From: Trematomus loennbergii | Taxonomy: Eukaryota > Chordata > Actinopteri > Perciformes > Nototheniidae | Length of the DNA: 64,000 nt | NCBI GenBank assembly: GCA_012861695.1 | Contig: JAAOOA010000052.1 | Span: 214,001 to 278,000 of the forward strand | Direction of reading: 5' to 3' | In this document: positions 1 to 10,294 of the stretch, one piece after another | Layout of the letters: every line of letters begins with the position of its first letter | Position numbering within the stretch: position 1 is the first letter of the stretch | Notes under the pieces: model-generated | The model's database searches: none | Seen by the model: only the letters and a program-made list of their open reading frames with translations | Told to the model about the DNA's origin: nothing | Translations under genes and position numbers: made by a program

Positions 1-17
1 TAATTATATAACTAGTA

Positions 18-646
18 TTAAAGGGGACCTATCATGCAAAATGTTCCTCCGTAACCAAATCTCTAAAAACGGGGCTACAACGGAGCTGATCCAGATTTGC
101 GTCCGATATGACGTAATATCTGAAATGTGGACCCACGGCCCTATCAGAAACGTTGCTATCAGAAACAATGCCCGACTGTTTTGGACGTAATATGGTCGGT
201 GTTTACATTAGCATCGCTAACACTCAGAGCTAACCTGTACTGGAGAGCATGTGTGTGAAGAAGCAGGAAATAAAAAGGAACTCACCTTGTGGTATAACCG
301 GCAAGAGAGAAAGCCTTTGAGCTCCATACTGTTTCAGAGATAATCCTTGATAATCCATGATATGGCGTTTCATCACGGCAGTATTTAGTTTAGACAGTAG
401 CTGCCGGGTCCCGCATGAGCTCAGCCCCCCTTTTTTATTTGTTATCATTTATTTAATTTTTTTAAAGCTTTATACCCAAATCAGCTCTTTTGAAACAGGA
501 AGTGAAATAGAGGGATATGAGGCATGGCTAGAATGGGTGATCTGTTTGGTATTTTGAGCAAAACTTCATAGACATGTTTTTTATATATCTTTATATATCT
601 GAGACCTATGCTATTGCCTAAAAATAGCATGATAGGTGACCTTTAA
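18..646. mobile_element. piggyBac-like MITE with TTAA target duplication
   Basis: TTAA lies at 18-21 and 643-646. The inner ends are imperfect inverted repeats (AGGGGACCTATCATGC on the left; the complement of GCATGATAGGTGACCT on the right). No transposase is present, so it is non-autonomous. Positions 110-365 recur at 59553-59690 plus 60842-60957, a truncated copy split by another element. The piggyBac assignment rests on the TTAA duplication and is an inference. Confidence 0.7.
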
Positions 647-700
647 ATAAAATCAGTCATAATTTAAATAAAACCTTAGTAATCCTCCTAAAGTACTCAC

Positions 701-1021
701 GCTGCACTTGTACCCGCGGGCCTTCTCGTGTTTGAGCGTGTGCATGATGAGGGCGTATCGTCTCTGGAACGACGCGCCGCACTCGGAGCAGCTGTGCTCT
801 CCGTCAGCTGCTTTCTGCTCCGGCTTCACCCCCCCGCTCTCTGGCTCCGCCTCCTTCTCCCCGGCCTCCTCTGTGATTGGCTCTCGGGTCGGCGTCTCGC
901 TCTCCGTGGCGCTGACCTGTGGCTCCGCCCCCTCCTCAGACACACACTGAGCTCCTTCATCCTGCTGAGGATCCACCGGGTGCTTTGGAGGTCTCCCTCT
1001 CTTCCCGGGCCTCAAAACCAC
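701..1021 (-). CDS. zbtb11: zbtb11 exon: AT-hook and first C2H2 zinc finger
   Basis: This exon encodes about 107 residues of ZBTB11, a nuclear BTB/zinc-finger transcription regulator. It opens with an AT-hook-like KRGRPPKHP, continues through a Glu/Pro-rich linker, and ends in a C2H2 finger (CSECGASF, then HTLKH, spacing C-x2-C-x12-H-x3-H). The segment FQRRYALIMHTLKHE matches the first finger of human ZBTB11 as I remember it. Splicing fits: an acceptor ends at 1022 and a GTGAGT donor lies at 695-700. The frame is open throughout. The remaining finger exons of this copy would lie left of the window. Exon order with 2180-2476, 4776-5231, 6259-6500 and 8242-8474 is collinear with the protein. 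Confidence 0.88.
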
Positions 1022-1069
1022 CTGGAAACACAACCATGGTTAATAAATCTACACGTTACCCTCTTTAAA

Positions 1070-1462
1070 CAGGGTATATGCAGGAATCCTGAAGTCAATG
1101 TAAGACCTTTTAAGACCTTTTTTAAGACCCTTTCCATACATTTTAAGACCTCATCGCCACTTGAGTTCTAACCGGTTACATTGGCGACACACTTTACCTC
1201 ACATTGACTATATTCAGTATTGAGTGTCCTTCCTCCTTATCTTCCAACCATTTGGACGCAGACTTGCATTTCCCTGGAACGCAATGATTACATTCAGGCA
1301 GACTGTAGAATACAACCTCTTTGGACCATTTATATACTTATTGAAAACAAGCTACAAAATGTAATACCTTGGAAAATGCACTTTAATACTTTTTAATAGC
1401 CTTCATTTTCGCTAAATTGATTTATCAACTTGTAATACTTTTTAAGACCCGCGGACACCCTG
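1070..1462. mobile_element. hAT-like MITE (CAGGGTATATGC family), copy 1
   Basis: It begins CAGGGTATATGCAGG and ends CGGACACCCTG, with short CAGGGT-type inverted ends. A TTAAA duplication flanks it (1065-1069 and 1463-1467). It contains several TTTTAAGACC motifs. A second copy lies at 6768-7795. It sits in a zbtb11 intron. The superfamily is inferred from the CAGGG ends. Confidence 0.6.
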
Positions 1463-1839
1463 TTAAAAGGATGATATGTAATTTACCCCCCCCCCCTACC
1501 AGTAGCACTATTTATAAATCTGGATAGTTTTGGGAGAAGTTGCAAAGAGTCGGCCGTCGAAATGTTGGCCTTCTTTTAAAAGTACTGAAACTTCTCTCGG
1601 CTTGAGGAGATTCAAACGCCAAAACGGTTCATTAAAACAATTAAATAGTATGTTTTGGCTGTTTGAAAACTTTCCAAACCAATTTGCTTTTAAGCCAAAC
1701 ACGAGACTTCTTTAATTTTAAATTCCATAATTGGTCATGAAGCTAAATCCAGCCGATCCAGCTGTTTTGCATTAGACCAAAATGCGTTTTAGGACCCGAA
1801 ACAAAACGTAATTCGCCCCAACTGTAGACCACACCAGTG

Positions 1840-2100
1840 TGTCTTTACAAGCCAGGTTTCTTATCCAGTTGCCAAGCCAAGTCCCTATCGACTGCGCCAC
1901 CACCGCCACGGGTCTCTGCATTTGACCCATCCTAGTGTTAGGAGCAGTGTGCTGCCATTATGTACAGCGCCCGGGGAGCAGTGTAGGGAACGGTGCCTTG
2001 TTCAGGGACACCTCGGTAGCACTTGGTCTTTCCAGGACTTGAACTGGTGACCTTCCAGTTGCCAAGCCAAGTCCCTATGGACTTCGCCACACCGCCCTAG
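1840..2100 (-). repeat. tRNA-derived SINE remnants (two heads)
   Basis: Two copies of a tRNA-like SINE head in antisense orientation share GCCAAGCCAAGTCCCTAT (near 1871 and 2057), followed by a GACT-CGCCAC block. The segment between them resembles the common teleost SINE body (GTGTAGGGAACGGTGCC, then GTTCAGGGACACCTCGG). The tRNA-like part lacks a complete cloverleaf, so these are not tRNA genes. Confidence 0.5.
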
Positions 2101-2179
2101 ATCATACCATTTTTTATGTTTCTGAGTTTTCTATAGAAAAAGGAAAAACCCCAAAAAGCAGAATAGGGCCCTTTTGTAC

Positions 2180-2476
2180 CTTTGGGGTTGTGGGTCGTGG
2201 GGGTGTTGAGGCTTTCTTCCCCTCCTCCTCCTCCAGGCCCATGTGTAGTCGAGCGTACCCCCCCTCAGCGATGGAGCGCTGCCTCAGCCTCCTCCTGGTG
2301 GGCTCGTCTGACTCCAGTCTCTCTCCGTTGTTCTCATCGTCCTCCAGCGTATCTTCCTCCTCCAGCGGCACCACCTCCTCCACCTCCTCCAACACCTCCT
2401 CCTTCTTCACTTTCGCCGGACGTCCTCTCTTTCGTTTCTGCGGTGTCGGCGTCGCTGCTGCTTCTTCTTCTTCCAC
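2180..2476 (-). CDS. zbtb11: zbtb11 exon: AT-hook and acidic region
   Basis: An acceptor (CCTCAG) precedes 2476 and a GTAC donor follows 2180. The open frame of about 99 residues starts with acidic VEEEEAAA, has an AT-hook-like RKRGRPAK, then a long Glu/Asp run. It ends with TRRRLRQRSIAEGGYARLH, which corresponds to SRLRQRSVNEGAYIRLH of human ZBTB11 just before the finger array. This is the clearest landmark for the gene in this part. The exon lies between the divergent middle exon (4776-5231) and the first-finger exon (701-1021), as expected. No frameshift is seen. Confidence 0.85.
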
Positions 2477-2921
2477 CTGAGGAGGCGCCGAATTAAGTTA
2501 AGCAGGTTTCTTTTAAAATGTTACACACAATATATCCAGCTCAAAAGACACTGCATCCCTAATTGCTAGGCGACTTGTACTTATGAGGTGGAAGCAGGAG
2601 GCGTCTGCCACTCATGTCCAGTGGGTGACTGAGCTTATGAAGTTTCTACACATGGAGAAAATAAAGTGTACTTTGGACGGCTCCACAACCATTTTGAACG
2701 TACATGGAAAGTTTGAAACTGTACTCTTCCCTAACTGATTCATCATTTTTTATTTTTTATCTGAATTAGAACACAGACTACTATAGTCAACCATGACTAA
2801 CATTTATCTCAAACTTTGTATGTGGTTGTTGTTGTGGTTAGTTTTTTGTGCTGTGATTTCAACCATCTGTTTGTCTATCATTTTAAATGTTTTTGTACTA
2901 TTAATCGTGTCTTATTCTGTA

Positions 2922-2944
2922 GGGGGGGGGGGGGGGGGGGGGGG
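2922..2944 (+). repeat. 23-base G run
   Basis: An uninterrupted G homopolymer in a zbtb11 intron. It could form G-quadruplex structures on the plus strand, and its length is likely to be unreliable in any assembly. Confidence 0.9.
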
Positions 2945-3140
2945 ATTAAAAAAATGGACAACTTGCACACCTGTTTTTTTTTGTCTTTGACACTGCATGT
3001 GTTGATTTATTTTAGAAATGCGTGTATGGTAGAATATTGTAGTTTGATGTAGAATGTTTTATTAGAAGAAACACGATAAAGACATTCTTATGTACTTCAG
3101 GGCTGATGGTATGGACGCAGATTTTGTCTTTTTTGTGCAG

Positions 3141-3523
3141 TTAAAGGTGGGGTAGGTAATTCACTTCAGAAACACTTTTTGTTATATTCCATGGAATGCT
3201 CTTAACATCCCGATAGCAATGAATACATTAAATGCTTTGACAAAAATACATATAAAAAATGTCATCTGTGGAAGCCGTGGCGCTGTAAAAAGCACGACCA
3301 ATCATCTGAGCCGGCCCGGCTAAAATAACTGGATGGCCTACCTGCCTGTCAGCCTTCCATCTCGTGCACAAACTTATCTCGTGCCCTCATTGGTCATGTG
3401 CGCGTTCGTGTGTGTTGGAGGAGGGGCTCTGTGAGGAAGTCTGAAGGAAGGGGCAGATTTTTTCCGGTTGTGTACTTTCAAATTCTAGCGCACTCGAGCT
3501 GGTTTCTCCATTCTTACCTTTAA
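3141..3523. mobile_element. piggyBac-like MITE (TTAAAGGT ends)
   Basis: TTAA lies at 3141-3144 and 3520-3523. Inside are inverted ends AGGTGGGGTAGGTAAT and the complement of CATTCTTACCT. It is non-coding. The sequence resembles a MITE family often seen in teleost introns. The family match is from memory; the TTAA and ends are seen directly. Confidence 0.55.
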
Positions 3524-3863
3524 GTGTATTTTTAGGGAAATTTCATATCCATAAAAATAAATGGGCTGACTCCAAACCACATTTTTTATCAACAATTTAA
3601 ACAATATATTAGCACTATTAAAAACATTAGGAATAAGAAGGCAATCGAAAATAATTTGATATTTAACAAATATTTAATCTGAAGTATCAAAATATATTTT
3701 TCTTTCCTTTTTTCTTTATGTAATGTCTGAGGGTTTTCAGTCTGTGGCTATAAGTATGGTTTTATTGTCTCGTGCTTTAACATTAGTTTCTTTTTGTCCT
3801 ATTGGTTTTGTCTAAATGGGGCGAAGCTCAGGCAGTCAACTCGAGCACTTATGCTGCATTCAT

Positions 3864-4053
3864 TACATTACATGTCACTTGTTAGACGCTTTTATCCAAA
3901 GCGACTTACATACTCAATACAGTGGACAATCCCCACAGGAGCACTTTGAGGTGAAGTGTCTCAGGGACACAACGACATGCTGACTGCAGTGGGGTTTGAA
4001 CCTGTGCTCCCCTGGTCCGAACACCAACGCACTAGTCCACTGCGCCACACTCA
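3864..4053 (-). repeat. tRNA-derived SINE, antisense
   Basis: Read on the minus strand, a tRNA-like head (the GTGGCGCAGTGGACTAGTGCG region with a B-box-like GGTTCAAACCCC) leads to a tail containing AAAGCGTCTAACAAGTGACA. A related plus-strand copy lies at 9028-9215 and a head-only copy at 8122-8192. Confidence 0.65.
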
Positions 4054-4059
4054 TACATA

Positions 4060-4775
4060 ACGCCCCTTGCCACTCTACAACCAACCAAACAGAGTCTCTT
4101 AATATGCCGCTCTATTTAACCTGCCAGATCTCTCTATGCATTGCTTGCTGCAGCTACTTCCACGTCGCTGCTGCTCGCTGCCCCACCACCACCCCAGCTT
4201 CCACCTGTAGGCTCGGGGGGTTAGTTATTTAATCATCACTCATCGTGCTATGTATATCTGTGGAGTGATGAGGCCCGAGCCTAGACGCCAAACTCAACTA
4301 TATGCTGCTTCTAATAAACATTGTTTAGTTGTCTGACTGAAATGTATTTACACTGCTTTTTTATATATCTATTGATGTACAGCACTTTGGTTAACTTTTT
4401 AAATGTGCTATATGTATCTTTTTACATTGGCTTTTATGTCCAGTACTTGAGATGTGTGTGTCCTGTTCTTATGTTTGTTCCTTTCGGGACCCTACGTGGT
4501 CTGTGTTTTGTTTTTATGTTAACCTTAACATGTTGTTATTGTATTCATGTCGCTGTGGTCTTCATTTGAACTTTTGTTCTTTCTTGTGAAGCACTTTGTG
4601 AATTCTATTAATGTGAAAGGTGTTCTACTAAATAAACTTATTATTATTATACAAGTAAAGTTGGATTGAATTGAATTGTTGCTTTGTATGTCTGCCCCTG
4701 GACTTTGTTGTATGTCAAATGTATGATGTTCATGTATGATATTGAATAGATGAATACAAAATAAATAAAAACCTG
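4060..4775. other. zbtb11 intron, no gene recognised
   Basis: This AT-rich non-coding stretch contains a likely retroposon 3' tail near 4580-4660 (GAAGCACTTTGTGAATTC, then AATAAA and an ATT run), which resembles the 3' end of an L2-type LINE or a SINE. I see no other gene or structured RNA. Confidence 0.4.
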
Positions 4776-5231
4776 AGGAGACGCCGTCGGGGAGGAAGAA
4801 GAAAGTTTGACGTCCTCCGAGAGCTCATTTTGTCCGGTTCGACGTTTAAGACAAACCCCACGGTAGCTTCAGCGTTTTGAGGCTCCTCCTCCATCGCCAA
4901 ACACGCCGAAACCACCGCTAAACTCTCGCTAGCCCCCGCCTGCCCGCTGTGAGTCACCACCGTCATCGTGTCCCCTTCTTCTGCACCGCGGGAAATCAAC
5001 GTCATGGTCTCCCCTGCTTCCAGCTGTTCACTGTTAGCGATCAGAGCCACGTTTTCTGATTCTCCCGCCTCCATCTCCATCTCCATCTGATCCTCTCTCC
5101 CTTCAGAGACCTCCATCTGTGGGACGAACCCCTCCTCAGACGCTGAAACGAACGCCAAGGCTCTCCGCCATTTTGTGTCACCACTGCACTGCCGTCGCTC
5201 TCGATGGTGACCACGAAGCCCTCGTCCTTAG
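4776..5231 (-). CDS. zbtb11: zbtb11 middle exon (frameshifted, cut by repeat)
   Basis: This is the divergent acidic middle region of zbtb11. The upstream part reads DEGFVVTIESDGSAVVTQNG in one frame. Near 5160 the reading moves to another frame (LAFVSASEEGFVPQMEVSEG and onward, with GETMTLISRGAEEG), so one base has been gained or lost. A possible donor (CTCAG then GTTTTT) lies near 4775. On its 5' side the exon meets a dispersed SINE/LINE tail at 5232 with no acceptor visible, so the exon is probably truncated by that insertion. Assignment rests on position between the BTB exons and the AT-hook exon, and on acidic composition. Human ZBTB11 is poorly conserved here. Confidence 0.6.
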
Positions 5232-5345
5232 AGCAAGGCAAGGCAAGGCACGTTTATTTATATAGCACTTTTCAACACAAGGCGATTCAAAGTGCTTTAC
5301 AAAAATGAAAGACATTAAGAGCATAAAACACATTAGAAACATTAA
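5232..5345 (+). repeat. SINE/LINE tail repeat
   Basis: AAGGCAAGGCACGTTTATTTATATAGCACTTTTCAACACAAGGCGATTCAAAGTGC-type sequence is a common teleost retroposon tail. It abuts the frameshifted zbtb11 exon at 5231. Positions 5346-6258 hold AT-rich intron with low-complexity CTCAAAAT repeats near 6040-6120 and no gene that I recognise. Confidence 0.5.
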
Positions 5346-6258
5346 AAAGCAAAGATAATAAAACAGTTTCATCCCACAGGCCATAAGAATGTTAAACACC
5401 TGAACTTCTGAAAGAACATCCATAACATTCATCTGTTTGCAACTTACATATATCAATATTCCAATTACTGTATATAGACTATTCTGCACATTTCTATTAT
5501 ATTCTGTTTCTATCATATTCTATTTCCTTGTACTATTTGTATCTGTTTTATTGTGTTGCACTGTTGGAGGAGCCTGTGACCTAAGATTTTCATTGACATA
5601 ACTACACTGTAGCTATGTCATAAAACATGAATAGTTACAGGGCAGTGTAAGATGTCAATAGTTCAATTAAGAACAGCAGCTAAAAGAAAAGTCTTCAGCC
5701 TGGTTTCTGTTAGTTTGTTCCAGATATTTGACAATATCCCTAACCAAATTCTCACATTCCTCTACCCCTAGTCTCCCCATGAAATTAATAGTTATTTTGA
5801 CACTTTTCTAGCTGTTAGAAAATATCACTGGTCCCCGGCTTGAGCTTCAATCTCAGGATGCATGTATTTGTGATCCTCTCCAGAATGGAAGTAGTCATCA
5901 CATACAGAGCATCAACTAGTTCCTGAACAGTGTCCTTCACATGCTGATATCCAAGAGAGGGAGTTACACAGTCACAAGATGGAGGAATACCGGTTCTTCT
6001 AAGTAATCATACATCCTGTCATGTTCAAAATACTGAGTTTTCTCTCAAAATGTTTTTTTAAATGACTATTTCTCAAAATTCTGTCTTTTTCTCAAAATCT
6101 CAAAATTCTGTATTTTTTCTCAAAATATGCCTACAACAGTCCTGAGCTCTTCTAGGTAATCATACATCCTGTCATGTACACAGCTTCAGTTGGGATACCT
6201 TTGTTATCATGTTACTCTCATATTGGAAGAGGACATTCACTATTTTCCCAACACTAAC

Positions 6259-6500
6259 CTTCTTAGAGCTGTCCTGATTGGCCGGCTGCATGGACACCAC
6301 GGTGTGAACGTCTCCCCTCTGGTACACCGTCAGCTTCTGCTCCTCCACCTTCTTGTGCACGGACTCGCAGATCTGCAGCACCTCCGTCATCAGAAGGTGT
6401 CGGGCCAGGTTGGCGATGTCGGCCATGACGCAGAAGTTGAAGGTGAGCATGGAGGTGTAGGCGAAGTCCAGAAGAGGCAGGAAGCTGGCTTTAGTGAAAC
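6259..6500 (-). CDS. zbtb11: zbtb11 exon: C-terminal half of BTB domain
   Basis: The exon is bounded by a CTGCAG acceptor next to 6500 and a GTTAGT donor at 6253-6258. The open frame begins FTKASFLPLLDFAYTSML and contains FCVMADIANLARHLLMTEVL and ICESVHKKVEEQKLTVYQ. These line up with FCKASFLPLLEFAYTSVL and ICESVHKLMEEKQLTVYK of human ZBTB11. This is the dimerising BTB/POZ C-terminal half, including its last helices. It is the best-conserved piece of the gene in the window and is free of frameshifts. Confidence 0.92.
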
Positions 6501-6767
6501 CTGCAGAGAGAAGGAAGAGGAAGGTGAGAACGGAGAAAATGTTTGATCAAAAATAAGTCTCTATCAAAAGGTTCAGCTTCATATGTCTGTAGTTATATAT
6601 TATGATATTATAACCCTAAAAAGAGATTCCCAAGTCAGCTTTCAATGCTTCCAAACGGGAAATGTTGACGTTGATAAGAAGGTTATGTTGTCTTGATGGA
6701 GCAACCAGGAAGTGCAGATACAAATAGGGTGTTTTGTTGGTTTAACACTTAATGAATTTAATATATA

Positions 6768-7795
6768 CAGGGTATATGCAGGAATCCTGAAGTCAAATGT
6801 ATCCCTTTTAAGACCTTTCTTACATAAAGGTCTTCCATACATTTTAAGACCTTTTTAAGACCCTTTCCATACATTTTAAGACCTCATCGCCACTTGGAGT
6901 TCTAACCGGTTACCTTGGCGACACACTTTACCTCACATTGACTATATACAGTATTGATTGTCCTTCCTCCTTATCTTCCAACCATTTGGACGCAGACTTG
7001 CATTTCCCCATAACGATGTTGTTTAACAACCGGCGTAAACGGACCTTCGCGCTATCAAGCAGTGAGCGTGCGATGTCCTGTTCAGATGACGTCACATCCA
7101 ACGGGATGCCATAAATAAACTACACAGAATCACACTACACACCTACGCAATGATTACATTCAGGCACACTGTAGAATACAACCTCTTTGGACATTCATAT
7201 ACTTATTAAATGCTTAAATGTAAACCTTGGAAAATGCAGTTTAATACTTTTTAATAGGGCTGTGCGATTATGGCAAAATCATAATCACGATTATTTTGGT
7301 CAATAATTGATATCACGATTATTAAATACGATTATTCATTGACTTTGAAAACATCCATTTATTGAACTTTAAAACAAATACAAATAATAATTTGAACAGT
7401 GTCTTTTTAACTGTTGATTACCCTGAACGTATAACTCAACTGAAAAACAATAAAAAATGATACATTTGTATTAACATTTAAAAAAAATATAAAAATAATA
7501 AATACCAATAAACAAGATCAACAAATATTTTGGAGCGCACTTCCACAAGCTACTAAACATATATAAATATGATAAATACAAATAAATGAGATCAAATATG
7601 TTGCAGTGCAGTCACAACCTAGCAAAGCAAAATAATTGTTTTATTCGATTATGTTGTTTTCGTAATTGTGGCAGGCCAAAATCGTAATTGCGATTAAAAT
7701 ACGATTAATTGCACAGCCCTACTTTGTAATAGCCTTCATTTTCGCTAAATTGATTTATCAACTTTAATACATTTTAAGACCCCGCGTACACCCTG
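6768..7795. mobile_element. hAT-like MITE (CAGGGTATATGC family), copy 2
   Basis: The same family as 1070-1462. It begins CAGGGTATATGCAGG and ends CGTACACCCTG, with TATATA at 6762-6767 and 7796-7801. It is longer than copy 1 because a TA-flanked element (7255-7721) and extra sequence lie inside. It lies in the intron between the two BTB exons. Confidence 0.65.
7255..7721. mobile_element. TA-flanked MITE (GGGCTGTGCGAT ends)
   Basis: A TA dinucleotide flanks inverted ends GGGCTGTGCGATTATGG and the complement of CGATTAATTGCACAGCCC. The interior is an AT-rich, inverted-repeat-prone sequence. It is nested in the hAT-like MITE 6768-7795. The TA duplication suggests a Tc1/mariner-type origin, which is inferred. 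Confidence 0.65.
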
Positions 7796-7843
7796 TATAT
7801 AGGTTAAGAGCCAAAATAAATTATATTTATAGTTTATTGAAAC

Positions 7844-7991
7844 GTAGGTAGGTAGGTAGGTAGGTAGGTAGGTAGGTAGGTAGGTAGGTAGGTAGGTAGG
7901 TAGGTAGGTATAGGTAGGTATAGGTATAGGTAGGTAGGTAGGTAGGTATAGGTAGGTAGGTAGGTAGGTAGGTAGGTAGGTAGGTAGGTAG
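7844..7991 (+). repeat. (TAGG)n microsatellite
   Basis: About 148 bases of GGTA/TAGG tetranucleotide repeat with three TATAGG interruptions. Its open frames (poly-Leu-Pro-Thr-Tyr) are artefacts. Confidence 0.95.
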
Positions 7992-8121
7992 TTTAGGAAA
8001 TGTTTGCTTGCAGCAGCATAAAAAAAACAAGGCAATGTACATAAGAGAAATTAAGACACACGAAATAAACAGTCCAAAAATATTTCAGAAATAGAAATAA
8101 AGTAGCATTAAAAATGAAAGT

Positions 8122-8192
8122 GCAATGGGACTCGAACTTGCTCTCCCCTGATCCAAAGTGTCAGCGCACTATCTCACTCAGCCACAGCCTTC
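8122..8192 (-). repeat. tRNA-like SINE head, antisense
   Basis: On the minus strand it reads as a tRNA-like head with GGTTCAAGTCC-type B-box similarity and the GTGAGATAGTGCGCTGAC block seen in the SINE at 9028-9215. It is too degenerate to be a functional tRNA. Confidence 0.5.
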
Positions 8193-8241
8193 ACAGCAAC
8201 ATAATGCTTTGTTACGATACGACAAAGACAACATTTCTCAC

Positions 8242-8474
8242 CGGACAGGTCGACCACGGCATCGTGTGTGGACGCGGCTCCCTTCTCGAAGAAGAGCTCG
8301 TTGAAGTATTCGCTGCAGGCGGCGAGGACGGCTTTGTGCGCTCGGTACTCGTCTCCCTCGATGAGCAGCGTGATGTCACGAACTGGTTAGTGAGGCGCTG
8401 CTGGTTCAGTTTGTCCAGCATCGTCTGGCTGTGTTTGGGCAGGAACTGATTCACCTCGCCCTTACTGTCCACCT
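8242..8474 (-). CDS. zbtb11: zbtb11 exon: N-terminal half of BTB domain, one-base frameshift
   Basis: The acceptor (TTTCCCAG) precedes 8474 and the GTGAG donor lies at 8237-8241. The first part reads [20 protein letters not shown] and [10 protein letters not shown], matching VDTKGVVKRSSPKHCQAVLK and LNEQRLSNQF of human ZBTB11. After TNQF a single base is missing near 8379. In the next frame the text resumes as [20 protein letters not shown], then [14 protein letters not shown] and [10 protein letters not shown], a normal BTB core. The intact frame is therefore broken inside the dimerisation domain. This may be a real loss-of-function change or an assembly indel. The upstream first exon of ZBTB11 (zinc-binding integrase-like region) was not found. 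Confidence 0.88.
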
Positions 8475-9027
8475 GGGAAACACACACATTAAACACCTTC
8501 AAAATCTAATCAACACATGTCAACAATAATAACCGGTCATCAAGGTTAACCAACATATGAAATGAAACATTTGAAATGAAATACTTTCATCAATGAACTA
8601 CTCATATCCTACACCGTACATTTAGTTTTTTCTATCTCTTGGCTTTTGATGACTTTAAGTATTTGATTATATTTAAATGTATTTGTTGGAGTGTTGCTTT
8701 GCTTTTCATTGTTCCTTTCTTGTCAAAGGGTAAAAAAGCAAAAGCCATTAGGCTCTCTCTCCAAATGAATTACTTCCTTAAGACAATACAAAATACAATT
8801 TCAAGAATGTTCAAAACACCACACAACATTTAAAAAACTTTTTAAGGACATCCAGCACGTTTACAAAAGCTGTCAGTTCAATTTGTCTCAATGATTGATT
8901 TTATGTTGAGAACTTACACTGCATTGTTACTTTATACTTTTTACTTTTTATACTTACGTTTAATGTTGTATTTATTTCTGTTCTCTTGACTGGTTTTAAA
9001 TGTGATTTTAACAAAGATTCAATATGT
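8475..9027. other. Non-coding, no feature recognised
   Basis: AT-rich sequence upstream of the BTB exon. The expected first zbtb11 exon was looked for on the minus strand and not seen. Confidence 0.4.
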
Positions 9028-9215
9028 GGGAGGCTGTGGCAGAGGGATAGTGCGCTGATCTTCGGATCAGGCGAAAACAAGTTCAAGTCCCCCAGCAGTC
9101 AGCATGTCGTTGTGTCCCTGGGCGAGACACTTCACCCCTTAAATCGCCCCTTCGGGATTGCTCACAGAACTGAATGTATGTTAGTCGCTTTGGGTAAAAG
9201 CATCTAACAAGTGAC
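9028..9215 (+). repeat. tRNA-derived SINE, sense
   Basis: The tRNA-like head has A-box-like TAGTGCGCTGATC and B-box-like GTTCAAGTCCC. A conserved body follows (CCTGGGCGAGACACTTCACC), then a tail (TCGCTTTGGGTAAAAGCATC). It is an antisense counterpart of 3864-4053. Confidence 0.7.
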
Positions 9216-9348
9216 ATGTCATGTGAGCACCAAAAATACCCTTTGTGTTCACCTTCCTTTAAAGTGATTTTCCAGGAGACAATGTAGAGACAGAGATCTC
9301 ATAACTTGGACAAATGAAACTGAAACCATCTCACATTTCTGCTAATAT

Positions 9349-9385
<37 letters not shown>

Positions 9386-9440
9386 CATGTTATTTATATA
9401 GCGCTTTTCCTGGTGCTCAAAGCGCTTTACAAGCAAGTAA
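9349..9440 (+). repeat. (AAT)n with retroposon tail
   Basis: About 36 bases of AAT repeat adjoin a TTATTTATATAGCGCTTTTC-type tail shared by many teleost retroposons. It is probably the 3' end of an L2-like LINE or SINE in antisense. Confidence 0.5.
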
Positions 9441-9554
9441 AGAAGACAAAATAACAACATAGTAAAAAGTCAAACTTCAGACTGGAGCTGACAAATAGAG
9501 TATTATCGTATCGTAATATCGTATTATCATATTGTAAACACTCTGTTCTCTGAC

Positions 9555-9619
9555 CTGTGTGCAGGCTGGTTTGCTCCTCCATGCTCCTCTTGCTGACGAA
9601 GGACTTCTTGCAGAACCTC
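9555..9619 (-). pseudogene. zbtb11: zbtb11 zinc-finger exon fragment
   Basis: On the minus strand it reads RFCKKSFVSKRSMEEQTSLH followed by TG and a GTCAGA donor. It lines up with QCELCVKSFVTKRSLQEHMS (then IHTG) of human ZBTB11, a finger in the middle of the array. Its 5' part is missing because the hAT called T starts at 9620. In protein order this exon belongs downstream of the first-finger exon (701-1021), yet it lies upstream of the BTB exons here. It therefore belongs to a second, rearranged copy. The second-finger-His position reads QTSLH rather than EHMSIH, another sign of decay or divergence. Confidence 0.7.
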
Positions 9620-10293
9620 TATGAGGTGTGATTTGTGCCAAAGAGCGAACTCACTGAGCAGACAATCGTGTCGGTCGTCGCCTACCATGCCGTGAACTAT
9701 GCCGTGAGAGAAGTAACGTGACACTCTCGTCGCCACCCCGCTCGTCTGAGAAGCTACGTGACGTCTGCGTCTGAAGTTACTTTACTTTGGTAGTTATCAC
9801 CAAATAACCCAGTAATGTTGCAGCTACGTTGCTGTTCAAGCTAGAATCTATTTCAATATAGTTTTGGTATTAAAATAATGTTACACCTCTTGTATGCCCT
9901 GAATGCAAAAAACAACCACAGACAAGAATATATATTTTAATTATCAAAATGATAACAAAGGCTGAAAAAACAGGAGAAGCCTGTCTTCCCTTGGTCTCCA
10001 GGAGAAAACTGTATATCACCAAGTTTTCATATAGTTTTGTGTGTGAAATAGATCGCTGCAGTGAACACGACTTTATGTATTTGTTTATGGTTTATTTGAT
10101 TTGGAGGGATGCAGTATACATAGAAGTTCAGAGAAGAGGCAACCCCTATATATTGTTTATTTTATTTCATTTCAGCACCATGGTAGAGGCAAATATAGAG
10201 TTAATGTGCGGAGATTATAATGTCCCGTTTACTAAAATATGTATTGTTTTATGATGTTGAGTTGACAAAATAGTCACTGTGCTACATTTTGCT
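9620..10293. mobile_element. hAT element T, truncated copy
   Basis: It starts TATGAGGTGTGATTTGTGCC, the same terminus as the full T element at 11139. It runs collinear with 11139-11635 plus 12550-12720, then stops at 10293 without a right end. It lacks the 0.9-kb inner element, so it serves as an empty site for that insertion. Its left end cuts the zbtb11 finger-exon fragment. Confidence 0.75.
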
Positions 10294-10294
10294 G

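Noticed and set aside
2182..2496. Plus-strand Ser/Pro-rich frames over 2182-2496
   Set aside because: They are shadows of the minus-strand zbtb11 exon.
2793..3052. Small hydrophobic membrane proteins
   Set aside because: AT-rich intronic sequence with no homology, start context or conservation. The frame runs through a poly-G tract.
5232..6258. Missing zbtb11 coding sequence within the intron
   Set aside because: I read both strands for an extension of the 4776-5231 exon and saw only retroposon tail and low-complexity sequence.
7745..8042. Pro-Thr-Tyr repeat protein
   Set aside because: It is the (TAGG)n microsatellite read in frame.
9028..9215. tRNA gene
   Set aside because: A- and B-box-like motifs are present, but the sequence continues into a SINE body and no proper cloverleaf forms.
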